Below, one piece after another: positions 61,301 to 64,000 of a stretch of 64,000 bases of DNA; positions within the stretch are counted from its first letter, which is position 1, and every line of letters begins with the position of its first letter. A program made the position numbers and the translations under genes. This DNA is from Urechis unicinctus. Lineage: Eukaryota > Annelida > Polychaeta > Xenopneusta > Urechidae. The stretch lies in NCBI GenBank assembly GCA_034190875.2, contig CM067344.1:66048057-66112056 (forward strand). Reading direction: 5' to 3'. The notes beneath the pieces were generated by a model. The model had not been told where the DNA came from. It saw nothing but the letters and a program-made list of their open reading frames with translations, and ran no database searches.

Positions 61301-63899
61301 GGTGGGTGTGCCATAGCCTGGATGGATGTATGTATTTGAGCCGTCATTTAAAAGGCAGAGATTGTGACAAATGAAGAAATCTTCTACAATTTGGCCTTTT
61401 CCATCATCATATGTATTGCCCCATAAAGAGTTGTGGGCATTAAAATCACCCATGAGGAGAACTGGTTCTGGCAACTGGGCCACAATGTTGTCCAGTTCTC
61501 CCCGTGTAAAATTTTGGCTTGGCGTTAAGTAAAGGGAGCAAAGTGTGATGGACTTATTTAAGGTTATATTTACTGCTACTGCTTGAAGGTTTGTATTGAG
61601 TTCTATTTCTTTCTGGGGAATAAAATCCTTGATTAAAATGGACGAGCCGCCAGAAGCTCGTTCCTCAGTGCCTCCAAATTTATGGTAAGATTTATAGCCT
61701 TTCAAGCTATATTTATTTTCTGCCTTCAGAAATGTTTCCTGAAGGCAGGCTGCAATACCATTATTTTTGTTGAGTAAAGTAATAAGTTCTTCATGATTAT
61801 TCCGAAGTCCTCGGCAATTCCATTGTATAATGCCCGCCATTACCTATCAGGGGGTTTGGCGGGACGTTTGCTGCCATGGTGGACCTCAGTCCCCATGGCA
61901 TTCCTAGGGCCGCAGGTTCCCTGGGCCACTACAGACCCAGGGTCCCGATTGGCCCCTGATGATGTGTGTCTGCCATGGGGGACCTCATCAGTCTCCATGG
62001 TAGACAATGGGCCATAGATGTTGGGCCCAACAAAAGAATCTGGGTTCTGAACCCTGGTGAGTTTTGATTTTACAGACCGTGGGAGTTTAGATTTCTCATT
62101 GTATTTGTTTGCTGTTATGTGTTCATTGACTTTTGGGGTAGTGGGGGGTGTTTGGTTTTGTTTGTTCTGTTGGGGGATTGCTGGCTTTGAAAGGGGGTTG
62201 TTTCGGAGGGTGGTTTTCTGTTTGTGTACTAATAGATTTGGTTATTTTAGTAGGTGCTGCTGCAGTACTAGCATATGAAGGTCTGGAAGAAGTTGAATTT
62301 TGGCACTCTACTATTTTTCTCGCTTCAGGGAAAGAAAGTTTTTGGGTGATATGTAGTGTTTGAATTTGTTTTTCGATTTGCCAAATGGAACAGCGTTTAG
62401 AGTATGCGGGATGAGCACCGGAGCAGTTTGCGCACTTGAATGGTGCTTTGCAATCCTGCTCCCCGTGCTCATCACCGCATTTGGGGCAGATTGGTGTTCT
62501 ATTACATTTGGTTTTAAAATGGCCATATCTTTGACAGTTGTGGCATCTTAAAGGATTTGGAATGAATGGTTCAGTTTTGATGTTCAGGCCAGCTATTTTA
62601 ATGTTGTTTGGAAGGTAAGGGGTGTTGAAAGTAAGGATGTGGGTGCCTGTGGGAACCCTTTCTCCATTTTTATTAATGAGCACTTTGGCTACTTCACTGA
62701 CATTTTGATTTTTCAATTCCTCCAAAATCTCTTCTTCGCTGCAGTATTTGAGTTCGAAAGATTTTATAACACCCTTGATGGTATTAAGGGTTCGATGAGG
62801 GCTGAATTTTACATTGATATTCGCTAATTTGGTGGTCTGAAGAAGAAGTTTGGAATGAATTGGTTTTGAAGTTTCGACAAGATAAATCCCAGATCGCAAA
62901 AGTTTTAGAGTTTTGGGAGTGCCGGCAACACCACAAATTCCTTTAAATAGAACAATGAATGAAACTTTCTCTAAACTCCCGTCGGTTCTTTCAAGCACAA
63001 GAAATCTTGGCCAGTTTTTCAGTTTCAGTTTCATTTTCATCTAAATGCCTTCGTTTTTGGCCAGTATGAGAGGAAGACATAGTAATACAACAATTCATCA
63101 CCTGTGCTCCCCACCCGCCCCGGAGCCCAATAAAGGGACATCTTAAAGATGCCAGGGCTACACAGGTGATATACTCGTCCCCCATAAAAAGTGACACAAT
63201 ACGTAACCCATAGAGCCCAGACACTGGCAAGGTGCTGAGCTCGTAGAGGCGCACCATAACACCCTTAATGGAATCCGATTGACCTGATTAAGCAGCCGCC
63301 TTCTGGGACTAGTGAAGCCAATGAAATGAGAAATGGTCCATGAAGTAAATGAATGTCATGAAGGAAGATGCCAAATGCATGTGATGGGTAGTCCCAGGGC
63401 ACGACGCCACCAGCCGATAGGAATGGGCCAGGCCTACCCACCCTCTCGTCTAGGCGAAATCCGGGCCAAAGTGGTGTGTTGCAGATATAGCCCTCGCAAG
63501 GACCGCTCCGCTCAACCACCAGGATCCCATCTTCCTCCGACACGAGTCGCAACCCACGGCCAACAGGTTGCCCCCTATTAGTCGCCTCTTACGACATGCA
63601 GGAGGATACAGTGGGTCTATTCAACCCCCGAACCCACAGGGGGTTGCATAAAGGTATGAAGGTACACTATTACCTTAGGGTGAGTGGTTAGTGTAGAAGA
63701 TCCAGAAAGGTACGCAATCTGTAAGAACACCATAATGTACTCGATCAGCGTATCAGCAGACAAATGAAATTATTAACAGAAAAGAAGAGGTTCAGGATAT
63801 TGTACATACCTTGTGGTATTCTGAGCGTAATATCCAATTGCAACTACCTATTGCATACCCTGAACTGACTGGAACCACTTCCAGTGACCCGAAAACATC
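55328..63899 (-). CDS. INTS9: INTS9 (Integrator complex subunit 9), C-terminal ~465 residues; 5' exons beyond the window
   Basis: Exons on - are 63899-63810, 63718-63674, 57848-57737, 57656-57452, 57282-57222, 57104-57062, 56957-56829, 56652-56447, 56325-56239, 56089-55991, 55792-55589 and 55444-55328. They sum to 466 codons, phase-consistent. INTS9 is the catalytically inactive metallo-beta-lactamase/beta-CASP partner of INTS11 in the nuclear Integrator RNA cleavage module. Matches include [90 protein letters not shown] and the C-terminal dimerisation region ending LLKFLGKL. The exon ending at 57452 uses GT in AACT|GTGTGG, the only donor giving the right phase. The second visible intron (57849-63673) contains a full-length LINE in the same orientation. 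Confidence 0.93.
57941..57953. repeat. Target-site duplication, 3' side of the LINE
   Basis: TTGCATAAAGGTA is identical to 63644-63656 at the other border of the element. It is a 13-base duplication typical of target-primed reverse transcription. Confidence 0.9.
58148..61840 (-). pseudogene. LINE ORF2: endonuclease-RT-RNase H polyprotein, frameshifted
   Basis: ATG at 61840 opens [15 protein letters not shown], an AP-endonuclease start; [13 protein letters not shown] (near 61450) and CGSDHFPI (near 61220) are further endonuclease motifs. The reverse transcriptase runs about 60550-59150 with [44 protein letters not shown] and the YVDD catalytic box. RNase H lies at about 58960-58520 ([42 protein letters not shown]). 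A C-terminal tail ends at 58148. Frame changes or stops near 60860, 60050, 59670, 58970 and 58450-58500 prevent a full product. Upstream domains are still well conserved. Confidence 0.9.
62123..63080 (-). pseudogene. LINE ORF1: gag-like nucleic-acid-binding protein with CCHC knuckles, frameshifted
   Basis: The likely start is ATG 63080 ([20 protein letters not shown]). A frame change occurs in the GAAACT repeat near 63010-63030, after which the ORF reads [14 protein letters not shown] onward. Three Cys/His knuckles sit at about 62560-62390: [27 protein letters not shown] and [15 protein letters not shown]. These motifs bind the element's RNA in ribonucleoprotein particles. The frame closes at 62123; a further open stretch down to about 61845 in another frame is probably its original C-terminus. 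Confidence 0.85.
63644..63656. repeat. Target-site duplication, 5' side of the LINE
   Basis: Second copy of TTGCATAAAGGTA, at the 5' border of the retrotransposon. The INTS9 exon 63718-63674 lies 18 bases beyond it, so the insertion is very close to a splice donor. Confidence 0.9.
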
Positions 63900-64000
63900 C
63901 TACAATTCATATACCTACGTTCACAATAATGGATAATGTTGCTGTACGAATGCCTTTATCAATGCATCAAAACACCTATAGCATCTGCTATCATACCGTG

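Larger units (their letters stand above)
57954..63643 (-). mobile_element. Full-length non-LTR retrotransposon (I/Nimb-like LINE with RNase H) in an INTS9 intron
   Basis: The 5.69-kb element on - is bounded by 13-bp target-site duplications. Its 5' end at 63643 starts CCCCCTGTGGGTTCGGGGGT. Its 3' end (57954-57970) is a short CTTAC repeat instead of poly(A). Order: 5' UTR, ORF1 with zinc knuckles, then ORF2 with apurinic endonuclease, reverse transcriptase, RNase H and a C-terminal region. RNase H after RT and the sequence style ([19 protein letters not shown]) place it in the I group, probably the Nimb lineage. Both ORFs carry frameshifts, so this copy is dead. Perfect target duplications and intact termini suggest it is not very old. 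Confidence 0.93.

Overview
The window is nuclear DNA of an animal. Genes are split into many short exons with GT/AG introns, and exon phases fit throughout. All recognisable genes are metazoan orthologues present once here (UNC45, SCO1, ADHFE1, COX19, TMEM241, INTS9, an SLC16 carrier, a MIF4G factor). Gene density is about one per 6-7 kb, and the DNA is rich in short tandem duplications, fold-back repeats and one I/Nimb-like LINE. An invertebrate, perhaps a deuterostome such as a lancelet, is my best guess; the species cannot be proved from the sequence.

Layout. 1-7.5 kb: two nearly identical 1.26-kb direct repeats. Between them lie a decayed family-B DNA polymerase fragment and a six-exon SLC16/MCT-like carrier (+). 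7.5-12.5 kb: a six-exon type I membrane protein with signal peptide, beta-sandwich-like ectodomain, Ser/Thr-rich stalk, TM and long tail (+). 14.0-15.5 kb: a two-exon alanine-racemase-fold PLP enzyme (-). 15.5-20.6 kb: gene-poor, with hairpin-bearing satellites. 20.6-24.5 kb: MIF4G-domain factor (-), with a tandemly duplicated first coding exon and an upstream small membrane-protein ORF. 24.5-27.5 kb: dispersed repeats. 27.5-31.7 kb: TMEM241 (+, 14 exons). 33.4-36.0 kb: SCO1 (-, 7 exons). 36.9-44.7 kb: UNC45 (+, 21 exons). 46.2-51.3 kb: ADHFE1 (-, 14 exons). 51.8-54.9 kb: COX19 (+, 3 exons). 55.3 kb to beyond 63.9 kb: INTS9 (-, 12 exons seen, 5' part outside the window), with a 5.7-kb frameshifted LINE flanked by 13-bp target-site duplications in one intron.

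Architecture. SCO1/UNC45 and ADHFE1/COX19 are head-to-head pairs. TMEM241/SCO1, UNC45/ADHFE1, COX19/INTS9 and the membrane protein/PLP enzyme are tail-to-tail. Three genes make mitochondrial proteins: SCO1 and COX19 serve copper delivery to cytochrome c oxidase, and ADHFE1 is a mitochondrial oxidoreductase.

The most unusual signal is a pair of minisatellites that each multiply a splice site. In UNC45 a 47-bp unit carries an intron end plus 3' splice site, giving seven candidate acceptors before exon 18. In ADHFE1 a 33-bp unit carries an exon end plus 5' splice site, giving six candidate donors after exon 9, all in frame. Exon models were made by eye from ORFs, GT/AG sites, phase matching and recalled family sequences; no alignment or search was run.
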